The translations under genes were made by a program, and so were the position numbers. A stretch of 64,000 bases of DNA from Chenopodium formosanum (lineage: Eukaryota; Streptophyta; Magnoliopsida; Caryophyllales; Amaranthaceae). Below the pieces are notes generated by a model. It ran no database searches. It saw nothing but the letters and a program-made list of their open reading frames with translations, and was not told the origin of the DNA. The stretch spans positions 80,832,501 to 80,896,500 of the forward strand of contig CM044877.1 in NCBI GenBank assembly GCA_024500155.1. Reading direction: 5' to 3'. Shown one piece after another: positions 35,901 through 48,538 of the stretch (positions are counted from its first letter, which is position 1; every line of letters starts with the position of its first letter).

Positions 35901-38900
35901 AACATCCATAGTGACCTAATAAAATACAAAAATTAGCCTACTCCTTTTTTAATCAGTGAAAAACTACAGAAACAAGGTGGCAATATATTCCAAAATATAC
36001 CTTATCTGTTTCAATTTGAGCAATTGGCTCATCAACTTCAACACGGTCTCCAGGATCTGATTAAAGTACGATAATGAGTTGCATGGATACAATTTTAAGA
36101 AAAGAAGAACCTTAGCCTCCTTGGCCAACTAACTAAACTTTTTCTCACATGCAATGCAAAACATTATATATCAGAAAGACATACGCTTTAAAAATGAAGC
36201 CAAAGTGCCATCAGTAATAGACTCTCCCATGAAAGGTACAACGGCTTCCACAACATTACCTGTATTGGAAATAACAAACTTGATTATATAACCACCTAGA
36301 TAGGTGCAAAGATTATCAACAGGGACCACTAAATAGACATTATCCCACCATCTGATGAGTAGGACCTCTTCCATATTTGCCTAGAAGGACCAGTTTGCAA
36401 ACAAGATCCAACTTCCCTGCGGATCCACACATAGATAAACAAATATAAGCCAAGTCCAAATGTCATGGATGAACTGACATCAGCTCATATAGCAACATAT
36501 AAATTTTATGTCATTAGAATAGGTAAAGGAATGATTAAGGCAAAGCGACAAACAAACCTTAGCGACCTTAGACTAGCCTGACAACCTGTGATAAGTTTGG
36601 AGGACGATTTAGATTTCAGAACATGCATCATACTAGCATAATCAATTAGTTTGTTGATTGTAAGAAGACATACCCAAATTCCCATGTGAACCAATAATCC
36701 TGACCAGATTCGATCCTTGTCTGAGATGCAAAGTCTACACAATAACATGCACATTTTGCAAATAAGAATTACTAAGTAATCATCCAAACAAATCTCTGCT
36801 AATAAATGAATTGTTAGTCAGGATTAAGAAAATATGATTATATTAGCCATAACCACACCAATAAATCAATATTGCAGTCAGGTGATTAGCTACTTCACAT
36901 TTATAACCACCCAGATAAATTGGGAGATCTGAATATCATGTCACAACATACTGAGCTGAGCATGGAAAATCAGAAAACATGGTAAGAGTATAAGACAGTA
37001 GAGACTTTATCACAGCCCTAGCCAGTCTATTTGGAAATCATACTATATCTGGAGCTGTCCTTTCCAATATGGCAATATGTGGACTAGAGGACCTAGTTTC
37101 AAAGAAAGAATTAGGGACTCGAAAATGTTTGGAAGCACAATGTACATATTTCAAGCGGTACTAATTTGAAAGGTATTGAATAAAAAGTTAACATCTTTAG
37201 CTATTTGAACCTTGTTTGATGATTAAAAAAAATTGCCAATAAGGCTTTCCAGAAGCTTGTTAAATGTCAATCAATGCTGCAAAAATGACTTCAGACTTAT
37301 CCAGCCAGTGATGTATATCTAGGAAGTACAAATATCCTAGCCTAGGGCTGAAGATAGCCTTTGAGGCAACAATCCAAGATCAAGTGACTAAAAGAGTAAA
37401 ATTATAACAAGTTTGTTTTCATGCTTGTAATACTTGTCCTGGGTAGGGAAAAAAGCAGAGTAATTTTATTTTTTTAATCAAGGATACCAAAGGTGAAGGG
37501 CCAATTATCCTTGTGATGTTCCCTACAACATGCATAGACTATAACATTAGTCCTCTAGTAATTGATGTTATTCATAGAACTGCTGTAAATATTACACTAG
37601 TTACATAGAACTGCTGTAAATATTACACTAGTTTAAGTAAGCGACTTATCATAATGCTATGATGCTAATATAAGAATCCCAGACATTTCTAATTTGAGAT
37701 AAGATCAATTAGGTAGGGGCTACTTTGTCTTAAAAAAGAATTGTGGCGGCTGAGTGTGATCCTCTAGTTGAAACGATGTTTAGTGGGAAAAAAAATGGGG
37801 AATGAAGGCATCCACCTTTGATGGGCAAACTTAAATTGTCGAGCTTTGTTATGGTGCATATGCATTCTTATTAGGATGATTTAATTATGTTCACTAGCTT
37901 GCGCTTGGAATAAGCATTGGATCATGCAGCTTATTTGCTGGTGACAAACCAATTCACCCCAAGAATCTCAAAATCAGGTCAATAAAAAGACATGGGGTTG
38001 AAAAGTGCTTCATTTTGAACATTTCTGGTCTAAGGAAACATGTTTGACATCTTGCTTATAGACTGACCTGTGAAAGAGGGTTCATATTTAAGCCAGGGTG
38101 ATTACAACCCTAACAGTCATGCAAATCGGACTTGGAAATGAGTATGTGAGGTTGCTCTCTCTCTCTCTCGGGGGAAAGAGAGTTGTTGAGCTAAAAGAAA
38201 GAATGAAAAATAGTTACTCTAGCAATGCTTCACAAGATCAAAATCATGAATGATATTATAAACAATGGTCATGAATGATATTTGGGCTATGAAACTCATG
38301 TTTAGAGCAAGGATAGGTTTGAAGCTGATAAAAATTAACCTATACACAATTCTATTTGATGGTTGTCAACTAGACCAAAACCTAATGCAGAGGAAAATCT
38401 TAGCAAAATTGAAGTTTTACTGGCCAATATTCGCACAAACTATTGGCCATCAAATCAAAGCATCATGCTTCCCTAGAATGTAAGGTGTGTGTACTACATA
38501 GACGGTTCTTGTATAATGCAAAGTACTTGTTTCGGTATAAGGATAAAAAGAAAAGGTATTAGGCATGAATTTTGAAAGAAAAATCATGCATAACAACTAA
38601 CTTAATCAAATTCATCATTTCTTGTACTGATACATAATCCCAATCCCAAATTGTAGCATGCAGAAAAAACATCAAAAATCTTTTTTCCATCCAAAACAAT
38701 GACATTTATAGATTAAGTTCCGGAATTACAAAATCAGGAGGAGAACTATAATAATTACATAAAAAGCACTCCCTACTCCAAACACAAAACAAAAACAAAA
38801 CCCTCAACCTCGTCCATACAACATGACATACACAAGGTCGCACAACAAGAGGTATTGTATCGACTACGAAGACAAGCTGCTTTCATACTTTCACAATCTA

Positions 38901-39363
38901 CATTCTACATAGCAAAAAAGATTGGCACAAACAATAACAATATGACAACTACATGAAAACATTCACATTCGCAACCTAAACCGCCCCCATAAGGTGATCA
39001 GTCTAGGGAAAAACACACTCAAACAACACAAATTCCAGCTAAAATCCTCAACTCAGCAAAGAAAACAGAAATTCCAGCTGAAATCATCAAGTTAACCAAT
39101 AAAAACACAAATTTCCATCTAATTCAGAAAAACACAACTACCTCTTTCGCGGCAGTAGCATAGCCGTGAGATCCGAAAGCTGGAGCAGATGGTCCAGAAT
39201 TCCTCTGAATTTGACGCCCTAGCACCTGAATAACATCACAACACCAGCAATTTCCATCAATTCAAAAATCACACAAACATTATAGAAATCAAGTCTAGAA
39301 ATTGTTCTGAAATTTTACCGAAACACCACCACGAACAGCTTTTCGCCGCGCAATCCCTAACAT
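32940..39363 (-). CDS. DLST: Dihydrolipoyllysine-residue succinyltransferase, E2 of mitochondrial 2-oxoglutarate dehydrogenase (465 aa, 13 exons)
   Basis: Exons (gene order): 39319-39363, 39142-39225, 36674-36734, 36349-36411, 36185-36259, 36001-36056, 35871-35915, 35477-35761, 35269-35363, 34253-34343, 34060-34170, 33231-33425 and 32940-33131; all GT-AG except for no visible anomaly, and total 1398 nt in frame. Residues 1 to about 84 are an Arg/Ser-rich mitochondrial presequence. The lipoyl domain follows ('VEAVVPFMGESITDGTLASF', with the lipoyl-carrying Lys in ETDK at residue 128). Then a Pro/Lys/Ala-rich linker (about 160-238), and the catalytic domain ends with DHRLIDG (His436, Asp440). 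The enzyme transfers the succinyl group from lipoamide to CoA in the TCA cycle, in the mitochondrial matrix. A separate subunit-binding domain is not evident. The 61-nt exon at 36674-36734 was placed by splice phase. Confidence 0.95.
38153..38170. repeat. (CT)n microsatellite in intron 2 of the E2 gene
   Basis: About nine CT units in the long second intron. Confidence 0.85.
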
Positions 39364-40833
39364 ATTTCTACAACCAAAAAAATCAACGCAATTAATTTTC
39401 AAATTTTTTTCTAATCTCTAATTTTGAAAATTCAAAAATCAAAAATTCATACAACAAAAATTCGGATCTAAATATTTTTTGCTAATTTAACCAAAGTCTT
39501 CAAACATAGAGTATATAATAACAAAATGAAATCGAATAAATCTAGTCTAAAATCTGAAATTTAATCTAACAATAAATGGTTGAAATAAGTTTACCTAAAA
39601 TGAAGAATCGCAATTAGTTAATACGAACAAAAGAGTAAGAATTGCAGATGATTAAGTCTGGGAGAAAAATGGGTTCCCGTATTCGTCGGTCGTCTCCGTT
39701 TCGCCGAGCGCCGCGTCTGCCAAATGAAGAAAGGGGTTTGTGTGTTTCTTCAGGCTTTACTTGCGAAGGTTCTATAATTAAGTTGTCTGAAAAATATTAA
39801 AATTAATTTGTTTGATTTTTCTCTTGGGCCATTGAGCATGTGTCGCGTTGTTTTGTTTTGTACTCTCTCGGTCCCTTTTTGTTTATTATTTATACGCTTA
39901 ATTGTTTAGACTACTTTAAGTGGTCAGGCTCAGAAACTCATTGGACCTGTTTAGGATCCGTTATTGGGGTATGCTAGATTTAACCAACTTGATGAAGAGA
40001 AAACAATCGTTCTTCTGTGGTAAAAAATTGAGTAACAGTTTCTGTCTGTAGTTATAATGTTTGGAAATATGTATTAACACAGGCTTTAACATGTTACAAG
40101 GGTGGGTCTTTATAATCCCGAAAATGTTGCTCTATTTATGAGGTTTATGGTGACAAATAAACGAGACATGATACAAATCGGGTCACAAAATGAACATTAA
40201 CATTCAAACTAGGAACATACAACATAAACCTCAAAACTTGACCTTCTTTTGGGTGTTGTTTGATTACTCGATCTTGGTTGAACAACCTAGAGAGAAACTT
40301 ATGTACACACTCACACTCTATTATAGAATTATATTCCTAATGATTCTAATAACCAACGTCGATAATCCATGAGTAGAGCTACACTTACCAATTTACCATC
40401 AGATTTGCTAGAAGCATCATTGTTCAATGAAGACATTAGCCTATCAAACAATTTGCTTGTAGCATCATTGTTCTTCGAGGACATTAGCATATCAAATTTC
40501 GGTTCATGAGTAAACTTGTATCCAAAAATTATTCTTTGTAGAGATTTACAAAAGTGTTTCATTTGGAAGCTATCAAATTAGTCATGTACAGCTTTTAATA
40601 ATAAGTTCTTATTTCGATTTTGCTTTCATACCTACATATATTAAACTTGCTTTCACATGTATATGTACATGCAAGTAAATACATTTCCCTAAACGTGTGG
40701 TCGTGTTCTATATACAAATACAATGCCATGTTCATACATTTACAAAATCACCTAATCATATCAACAAATTAAATTCATAAAAGAATGAAAGAATTCCCTA
40801 ATTACAATTTACAATTGTTCAACAACTAAATGA
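39364..40833. other. Region upstream of the E2 gene and downstream of the At4g22030-like gene
   Basis: Holds the 5' UTR and promoter of the E2 gene (a G/C-rich patch with 'gtcggtcgtctccgtttcgcc' near 39690-39715 is probably close to its transcription start) and the 3' flank of the next gene. A minus-strand frame at 40329-40562 contains a short internal repeat (SSKNNDATSK / SSLNNDASSK) but has no other support as a gene. Confidence 0.55.
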
Positions 40834-42105
40834 TTAAAATAGCTTGCTTGCAAACTCATCAACAGAACCTCCATTTGTTCTTGATTTATCAGCAAATTCC
40901 CTGAGTTCAGACAAGCTCCGACCTAAATGCAAAGCCATCTTCAACTCGAAAACTTCAGCATTTTCTCTCTTTTGCAAGTCCCCTTCTTCTAAGGTAGACT
41001 CTACAGTCTCTTCCAAGAGCTTAAAAAAACCAGCACAATTTCTGTACATCTCAAACACCATTCCTACTTGCCCACCATGCTCAATAGTATTCACTGCAAC
41101 AGCCATAGACCCCGCTACACCCGCCACGATCCCTCCCCACGGTCCACCATGGCCTAAACAAGCAGATCCCACGGCTGCAACACCGCTCAAAAGTGGACCC
41201 GAGACAGCTAACATTTTACTCAACTTCAACGCCTTGTTACCTAACCTAACATAATCCTCAACATCCTTGCTCTTTGTCACGCCTACGATTTCTCGTATAT
41301 CATCCTCCAATTCCCTAGTCCATCCATTATGCTCATCATTACCTTTGGAAGAATTATGTTTTAGTGATGAAGTTGATTGTTTCTTAGACGGCCACCATAC
41401 AGCTGGCTCTAAACTCTCGGGGTACTTATCGAGCATGGCGCCTAGGAGAGGCAAAGGGTACGCTCTATCCAAGGCTAACACCCTCTCCATGGCCTCCTCG
41501 ACGTCTTCCTGAGTTGGTGATCGAATAGAAAGAGTAGTTTGGATGTTATTTTGAAGCCTCTTGAACAACCTTACCGCGTTTCTTTGCTCTTCTACCAACT
41601 GAGAAGGTTGAATCTTGTTCATTATTAAAAGGATACCGGTGCCTGCAGCAAAGAGTAAGGCTGAAGACACCTTTAACCCTAACCCATTAGGCCCACTAGC
41701 CTCGGCTAGACCGGCCATTGTAACCGCGGTTAAGGTGATCATGTTAACCGAGTTTAACAGCAATGAGTTCCAATTCTCACGTTGGTTACCGATGTTTTGA
41801 TGCATTTCAATCCTATCATTAACAGCTTCTAAGATTGTATGTAATTTGATGGCTTCTTTCGTGTTTTTCGTGGTTTTCGTGGTACTAATTGGTTTTGCTT
41901 CTCTTAAAGGAAGGTTTGTTGTAAGCTTATCAAGTTGTTCAATAAGGTGCTGTTTTTGGGCATGATTTGGTAGTTTTGGGACTGTAATTTTGGGGTACCT
42001 TAAGTATTTTGAACCACTAATTGAACTTGTGATTATCGATTTGTTTGAAGAAACCGAGTTTAACGAAAATAACGAAAGAGTTGAGGATTTTTGTAAGGAA
42101 ATCAT
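40834..42105 (-). CDS. At4g22030-like protein, copy A (423 aa; 'probable F-box' family)
   Basis: A single exon with ATG at 42103-42105; a TATA-like run lies about 70-80 bp upstream (about 42172-42186, minus strand). Residues 1-40 are Ser/Thr-rich and basic with few acids, like a plastid transit peptide. Residues 85-112 hold 'LHTILEAVNDRIEMHQNIGNQRENW'. Two hydrophobic stretches follow (about 113-134 and 143-162, AGTGILLIMNKIQPSQLVEEQRNAVRL), then 'ALDRAYPLPLLGAMLDKYPE', and a long Gly/Ala-rich hydrophobic pair (about 288-330, GHGGPWGG...EHGGQVGMVFEMYRNCAG). The C-terminus is LHLGRSLSELREFA...EFASKLF. The family is named F-box in Arabidopsis, but I see no F-box; a plastid membrane protein is as likely. 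The copy at 54210 is nearly identical. Confidence 0.88.
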   Translation of the reverse strand: MISLQKSSTLSLFSLNSVSSNKSIITSSISGSKYLRYPKITVPKLPNHAQKQHLIEQLDKLTTNLPLREAKPISTTKTTKNTKEAIKLHTILEAVNDRIEMHQNIGNQRENWNSLLLNSVNMITLTAVTMAGLAEASGPNGLGLKVSSALLFAAGTGILLIMNKIQPSQLVEEQRNAVRLFKRLQNNIQTTLSIRSPTQEDVEEAMERVLALDRAYPLPLLGAMLDKYPESLEPAVWWPSKKQSTSSLKHNSSKGNDEHNGWTRELEDDIREIVGVTKSKDVEDYVRLGNKALKLSKMLAVSGPLLSGVAAVGSACLGHGGPWGGIVAGVAGSMAVAVNTIEHGGQVGMVFEMYRNCAGFFKLLEETVESTLEEGDLQKRENAEVFELKMALHLGRSLSELREFADKSRTNGGSVDEFASKLF

Positions 42106-43521
42106 GTTGTTTTGAAGATCTTGAGTTGAAACTTGTGTTTGTTGAATAATATGGTGTGGTTGGTGTTGTTGATTATATATATAAATACTTGTGGTTCAAA
42201 GGCAGATCTAAGGAAAGGCCAAAAAAAACAAAAAGAAGGGAAAACTTGGTCAAAATGTTGAATAGTTTGTTAAATATTGAGGATATTAATTGACTAGTAA
42301 AGGAGAAGACTTTTTCATGGATTGTATACCATAATATTCAACTATTCATAGATTTGGATAGTACAAGTAATTATAATGGACTCTTCAAAGTTAAACATTT
42401 ATGTAGTAAAACTCATGATATATACTTTGATTTGTTCTAATTTAGAGGCTGTTATTTAAGCTTATAATTCACACTTTACTGCCAAATAGCTAAATGAAGT
42501 CTTATATTTGACATAATGTTAGTGCTTAATTTGCATTGACATTTAGAATGTAATTATGTCACCAACTTTAAGAATTCAACTAAGATAAAGAAGAATTAAA
42601 TCAAATACTCAAGGGCAAAGGTGTATAAATACGAATATATGGTATGAGAATTTTACGCTCTTTCTCAATGGGGTTGACTTATGCGGGTTTTAAGCATGAA
42701 ATGTGAATTCGACACCTTGACATTCTCGGCTATGCATGCCCAAACCCCCTCCTCACCCTTTTTGCTCACCCACTAAACATTCTCCGTACAAAAAGTAAAA
42801 CTCTTTTTTACTTCAACTGTATTTTCATACTCAACTACTTATCTAAAGTTACATGGTTTAAAATAAATAAATAAATAAATTACATAGTTTAAAACCGACC
42901 TTTTACAAGTTAATAAAGTAAAGTCCGATCCATTTGAGAAAAATTTATCACAGGAATTAGGCAGCTCACAATCTCATTACTACCTCTATATTCTTCCTTC
43001 GACATTGAATACTCGACTACTCGTATAATCATACTCATATCATATCGCTATTAACCTTGCGTTACTCACATACTTGTATATTATTTATAAGATGTTTACA
43101 TTAATATTTTTAACTAAAGATATTGATGGTCAAAATTATTTTATATTATAATGAAAGAAATCTAATTCGGAGAGCCTATTTGATAGTCCCTAATCACAAA
43201 TCAACTTAAGTCATCTGAACACGGAAAAATTTTGTAACGGCATTTTTCTATGTTGAAATTTTGTACTAGGAAAAAACTTCTGAACTCTATCTTAACATTT
43301 TCTGTCAAATATTGTAAAGCATGTTATCACGTGAACGTCATGTTCTATGCCAAAGTTGTTAACTCGGTTTAACGTAGGACGGTTTGAGGTTCTATTACTT
43401 CTATACACGCTGAAAGAATACATTTGTATAAAAACAAGATGCCACCTTATAAGATGAATTATAAATGTAGATCTTCCTCTTATACTACGTATTGTCTAGA
43501 CTAGATTACAATTTTTCAGCT

Positions 43522-43730
43522 GTACAGGGGCTTGACTCGAGGTCGAACTAGGCTCAAATTTAATGAGCTAATCTTGAGTCATCCTTGGCTCAACTCTAAA
43601 GCTTGTAAACGTGCTTTAGCTTTTCCATTTGAGTTGTACAGATAACGGGGCTTGACTCAAGGTCGGATTTGGCTCGAATTAAAGAGCTAATCTTGAGTCA
43701 TCCTTGGTTCATCTAAAAAGCTTTTTAGAT
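43522..43730. repeat. Two-unit tandem duplication (~115 bp each)
   Basis: 'ggggcttgactcgaggtcg ... gagctaatcttgagtcatccttgg ... aaagctt' occurs twice in succession, with about ten differences. A related 'gtctcgagctgagtaagtttgactcgaatttgg' stretch is near 56425. Confidence 0.7.
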
Positions 43731-43867
43731 GACTAGCATAAAAAGAGCTAATTTTATGGCTCGAATTGTGTATGCTTTTTTCATAAATAGTGTGATTTGT
43801 AACATAAAATTAGCTACTGCATATTCACATGTGAGTCTTGGACTCTTGGGACAAAAACTAGTACTTT

Positions 43868-44041
43868 AGGGTATGTTCCGATTTACTAAAAACAACTGAA
43901 TTCAACTAATTGGAGCTGACTTGAGTAGAATTAAACTAAACTGAATAGAGCTGAAATAATTTGTTTATGAGAGAAGGAAATTAAAATCTGAACTAATTAG
44001 AGCTGAGATGAACTGAAATTAAGCTGAATAGAAGAGGCCCT
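43868..44041. mobile_element. TTCAG-rich MITE, copy 2 (inverted)
   Basis: 'agggtatgttccgattt' to 'gaagaggccct' filled with 'ctgaa'/'gagctga' units, the reverse-strand form of the family at 18221, with the central 'tttatgagagaaggaa' block. Confidence 0.68.
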
Positions 44042-44712
44042 TGGTAGAGCACAAAATAAAGAATTTGAGCTTTGGGCCCAACTTAGTGCTAAGTTTGATT
44101 AAGCCTTGCGCCAATAGCTCGAGCCAAGACCAATTTTACAAGCTTGGTGAGGTTCTAACTCAGCCATATCTCGGCTTGGTTAGTCAAGATTCCTATGGGA
44201 CCATTGCATAGGAATATTCTAAGAAGGAAAACAAGGCAAACAAAAAGCGATAGATGGATCATTGAATACAAACAATAAGCATACTACTACAATACCATTA
44301 TATCAATTCCACCACTCATGAATCGTGATGATAACAAGATGAAAGACAAACTTCAGGGGAAACTCTACCAACGATAAGCAAAAATGCTTTGTTGTTAGGA
44401 AAACTAGCCCTTTTTTTGCAGAAGTTGCATAAAGATGTCTGAACCATCTCTAGGTTTAATTTAGCAATCACCTATGAAGACAATAGGCTTTGCAAGAGAC
44501 TCCAGAAGATTTATTGATTTACATTGTACATTTCAAAGGATCTAGCTAGTCGAAACAATGAATTTTAACTTCAAATCTAACCATCTGCGCCATGCTGACA
44601 TAATGTAAAAATAGTATAATAGGATATCACTGATTCCACTTGCATTGAACATTCAATGGGGTAGTAGGCTCTAGTGATTAGTGATGAGTTGGATACGTAC
44701 GCTTTTGTTTGG

Positions 44713-47700
44713 TCAAGCTTTGGTAAGAAGCATAGACCTTGCTCGTAAGTTCAAAAATATTCCCCTGAGAAGTTCAAAGAAAATAGAGAGCTCATATGTA
44801 TCAGATTTCATTTTATGTTCCATATAGACACACAGCATAATTGGGAAAGACAAGAATATAATATCATTACCAGCCAAAAGCAATCATGCTCTGGAAAATC
44901 ACCCGTAAATGCAAAGGCACGTACTGGTGGTTAATCCACCCAAAAACGGGCCAAAACTGAGCCAACCATCAAATGGAGAATATTAGATTAGATAATAAGT
45001 CACAATGTCACATTAAATAAATATAGAGTTCAGACAAATAATAGTGTATTACCGTCCATGCTGTCAACTGCACTGACGGATAATCTTTCCTAATTCTGCT
45101 TCTGACCTGGGTCCATGGTCTTCCTGCAATTTACACATTGATAAAAGTCGTTCAATTTGAATAGTTAAATAAGATTAGTCAGCTAACAACTGATACTTTC
45201 AAACACAGACCCTCCACATATGAGATACAACTGGACAAGTAGTATCATCACAGTTGAGAGAAGTGGAGATGGCCATTAGACTATGTTAGCAGATTCTCAG
45301 TAACATTGTGTGATGTCCAGGATTTTGAAGGTTTAGGACTGTAAATCCAGTATGCACAATATTCATAAAGCTATTCAAGCTGAGTGGTCAGCAATCAACA
45401 CGTGTTATATGCAAATGGTGATATATAACTGCCATGATCATATTACACACATCACTACCAGTCCATAAAGTACATGATTACCAGTCCATAAGTACGTGAT
45501 CATGCATGATTCCACAAACTGAATGATACCAGAAGAAAGAAGAATACTCCCCTTAGCAATTTTACCAAGTTGCTGGTTTTAGAGAGCATGTAAAAATGAG
45601 GAAATGGATCTCAATGCATAATGCACTCAGTTTTCAATTGCAGAGAAAAACTGCACACAATAAACTGAGATCAACTTACTCTCCACGATCCATCCATAAT
45701 ATATCATAAAGAGCATGTTGTTCAATGGGGAAACTGTCAATTGCTCAACAACAACCTGAAACATATAGAATATAGATTATATGAGCATTTCATTTAACTC
45801 ATTTTCCTCTTCCAGTTTCAATAGAAAACATGGTAGGGAATCAAAAACAGAAGTAATATAGCTGATTTAACGATGGCTTGAATTTCACCATTGTATTCTC
45901 TCAACCTGAACCACCCACCCCAAACATGTTAAAAGCATGTAAAGATGATTTTGATAAACAGACTTGACCTCAATTGATGAATCGCTGCATACTCCACATG
46001 ATTATGACAAACAATCAGTTTGACATGAACTTGGCAACATATAAATATATGTTTGCTCTAATATCTGAAAATTTCCGTTCGCTGGTCAATAAGGCCAAGC
46101 CTAAGGATGAAAATATTACCCAGTACCCACACTAGCCAGCTTGTGTTAAATACAGAAAAGTGTCCACACATCAGATTCATACAAATTTTAAATTGAATTT
46201 GTGTTTTTTTCGTCTAGAAAGAATGCATCAAGTCCAAAGTCATGCTTGATGATCAAGCACTTGACATCGGTGCTTGAGATAAAATGAAAAGTCTGATTAA
46301 TACACTGATAACAATAGTTTATAAACTTCTATTGCCTTTTTACCCAGTTCAGATAAATGAGGATGTCATACTGATACCTTCTTAGCCACTGTCTTTGGAT
46401 CCTTCTTCCCTTTGAAAACCTTATCAAGCATGAGGTGAAAGAAATGCCCAAACGGTCCAAGATAAGCGAATCCTAAAAGCTGCATCAAGCCCACATAGGT
46501 TGGTAAATGGAAACAAGTAACAGAATTACAACAAATTGAATCACACGCATAATAACAAGATACTACGTATCTTCAATATAGATGTTTAAAGGTCATTATT
46601 CCGATTCGAGGTAGCATAGTGTGGATAATAGCCATCTTCTCTAAAGGTCATTATTGTTTATTCTAATTTGAAGTAAGGTTGGTAAATGGAAACAAGTAAC
46701 AGGTTTTAAAACGAATTGAATCATACACATAATTACTACAAGATGCTCCCTATGTTCATTCTTATTGAAAAGATTAAATGCCATATTGCATACGCCGTTC
46801 CAGTTATATTTTAATGTTTTTCCTGATTTGAAGTAGCACAGTGTATAAACTAGCAATCTTCTTAAAAGGTTGTCATTTTTTATTCTAGTTTGAAGTAGAT
46901 TAGTGTGTATAGCAGCAGAAAAGATCCATATACTAAGTCAAATCCCTCTCCAAACACCCATCAGAAAGCTATGAGCTCGTCGAGCACTAATTTAGTCAGG
47001 CCGACAATGAGTTCAAACTAATTAACATTAGATAAGCCACATAACTGCACACTCTAAAAGCCCCTTATAATCTTCAATCTACTTTTATATTTTGACTTTC
47101 AAAATTCCACAAATCAAATTTTCTTGATTATCAAGCTAAACAAAAAGAACATGATTATAGTCAATTTGCTGCAATCTTGAATATTCACACACACACTAAG
47201 CCTAAAGTTAGACTGAAGTTTGAACAGTTGAGAATTCATCATTCATTGCGTCATAATTTAAGCAAAAAAAAGGGGGCAAACATTAAAAAGTCAACTACAT
47301 GTATCAATTAAAAATTGGAATTTGGGATCAATTCAAAATTAAACCAGCTGATCAAAAGAAAATCAAAATCCCAGAAATAATAGATTAATGGGTAGTCAAA
47401 AACTAAATCTACAATACCCAAAAGTACAAAATTTATACCACTTTAAGCAAAAGGCGTCGAATTTGAAGCTTTTGAATACCAGAAAGCTTCTGAGAAACTA
47501 TGTCACTAATTGCTGATAAAACCCCAGCTGTAATTGCCTGAAATTATCATCAAAATAACATTTAACAACAAAATTAACCCATAAAATTGAAAAATAAAAA
47601 AATAATCAAACAGATAAACAAGAAAATTAACCCATAAATTCAACCGACAAATTGAAAAACAAAATACCCAGATTGCAAAATTTAAGGGAAAAATTACCTT

Positions 47701-47772
47701 AGTTCTTAAGGGGTGTCGCTGAAGCTGGGATAAATAACGTTGTAAACCTTTCTTTGCAATATTGCCAGTCAT
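44713..47772 (-). CDS. PMP22: PMP22-like peroxisomal membrane protein, Mpv17 family (186 aa, seven exons)
   Basis: Exons (gene order): 47698-47772, 47439-47537, 46378-46479, 45680-45755, 45053-45123, 44871-44956 and 44713-44764; phases agree and the total is 561 nt. The protein has the Mpv17/PMP22 layout: an N-terminal basic part (YLSQLQRHPLRTKAITAGVLSAISDIVSQ), then four hydrophobic segments, with the diagnostic stretches 'FGHFFHLMLDKVFKGK', 'VVVEQLTVSPLNNMLFM', 'WTQVRSRIRKDYPSVQLTAW' and 'FWPVLGWINHQYVPLHLRVI'. Family length is about 190 aa. PMP22 is an integral membrane protein of peroxisomes; its transport role is not settled. The N-terminal lysine-rich stretch matches where plant PMP22 carries its targeting signal. 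No break is seen. Confidence 0.93.
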
Positions 47773-48063
47773 TTTTTTTTTTTTTTGAAGTTTATGATTG
47801 ATAAAGATGAATGAAAAATTTCTCAGTAAGCAGTAGTTGTTATTCGATTGTCTTGAATTATTGTTTTTCCTTTGATTTATGTGTTAGTTAGAAATATCTC
47901 TGTTTATGTTTGCTACATTGGTTTTTTGGGCATAAACACGGGCCCACGTACAATAAATTCCCTCCTGATTACTGAGTGAATTTTTAATGGATGAGTTGTA
48001 TTTCCCAGTTTTAGGTACCCGTATAGAATTGTAAGCAAGGACCCTCCACAATCAATGCTAATA

Positions 48064-48153
48064 CTACCTCCGTTATAGGTTAAGTGCAACGATTACACAT
48101 TTTCTCTCTTTGCTTTATGTCAAATCGTTGCAAATAACGTGTAACGGAGGTAG
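48064..48153. mobile_element. Minimal Stowaway MITE (90 bp)
   Basis: TA at 48062-48063 and 48154-48155. The ends CTACCTCCGTTA and TAACGGAGGTAG are perfect inverted repeats, and inner blocks 'tgcaacgatt' / 'aatcgttgca' extend the pairing. The whole element can fold into a hairpin. Confidence 0.9.
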
Positions 48154-48339
48154 TAATAGCTTTTGCACGGAGTTTTTTGAATAATTATACTAAATATATG
48201 GTGTATATTTTATCAATTTACCACAAATTGCATTCACTTTTGTAGTTTATTCAATATCTTAAGGTGAAATTTCACATACACTCCTATTTAGTCTAAAATC
48301 CTTTTAAATTTTCAATTACCTACCCTCCACAATCAACTT

Positions 48340-48538
48340 AGGGTTTGTTCTCTTACGTTGAAATTCAGTTCAGTTCAGTTCAATTCAGCTCATTTCAGTT
48401 CTGTTCAGTTCAGTTCAGCTCAGCTTCTAATTTCCTTCTCTTATAAAATATTCATTTCAGTTCAGTTCAGTTCAGTTTAATTCAGCTCAATTCAGTTCAG
48501 TTCAGTTCAGCTGAGTTCAGTCAATGAGAACAGACCCT
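48340..48538. mobile_element. TTCAG-rich MITE, copy 3
   Basis: Runs from 'agggtttgttctc' to 'gaacagaccct' (inverted ends) and is packed with 'cagtt' pentamer repeats (for example four in a row near 48361-48380). Confidence 0.75.

Larger units (their letters stand above)
42106..44712. other. Intergenic region between copy A and the PMP22 gene
   Basis: It contains copy A's promoter, a local tandem duplication (43522-43730) and one TTCAG-rich MITE (43868-44041). The remainder is AT-rich with no recognised gene. Confidence 0.6.

Noticed and set aside
36506..36787. Minus-strand 93-codon frame within the E2 gene.
   Set aside because: It lies in an intron; the real 61-nt exon inside it (36674-36734) is read in another frame.
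40329..40562. Minus-strand frame with an internal SSKNNDATSK/SSLNNDASSK repeat.
   Set aside because: Short, flanked by AT-rich DNA, no recognisable family, splice or promoter evidence; could be a gene relic but cannot be supported.
40844..41800. Plus-strand frames opposite copy A (and their counterparts opposite copies B, C and D).
   Set aside because: Antisense shadows of the conserved coding sequence; they recur only because the sense strand is conserved.
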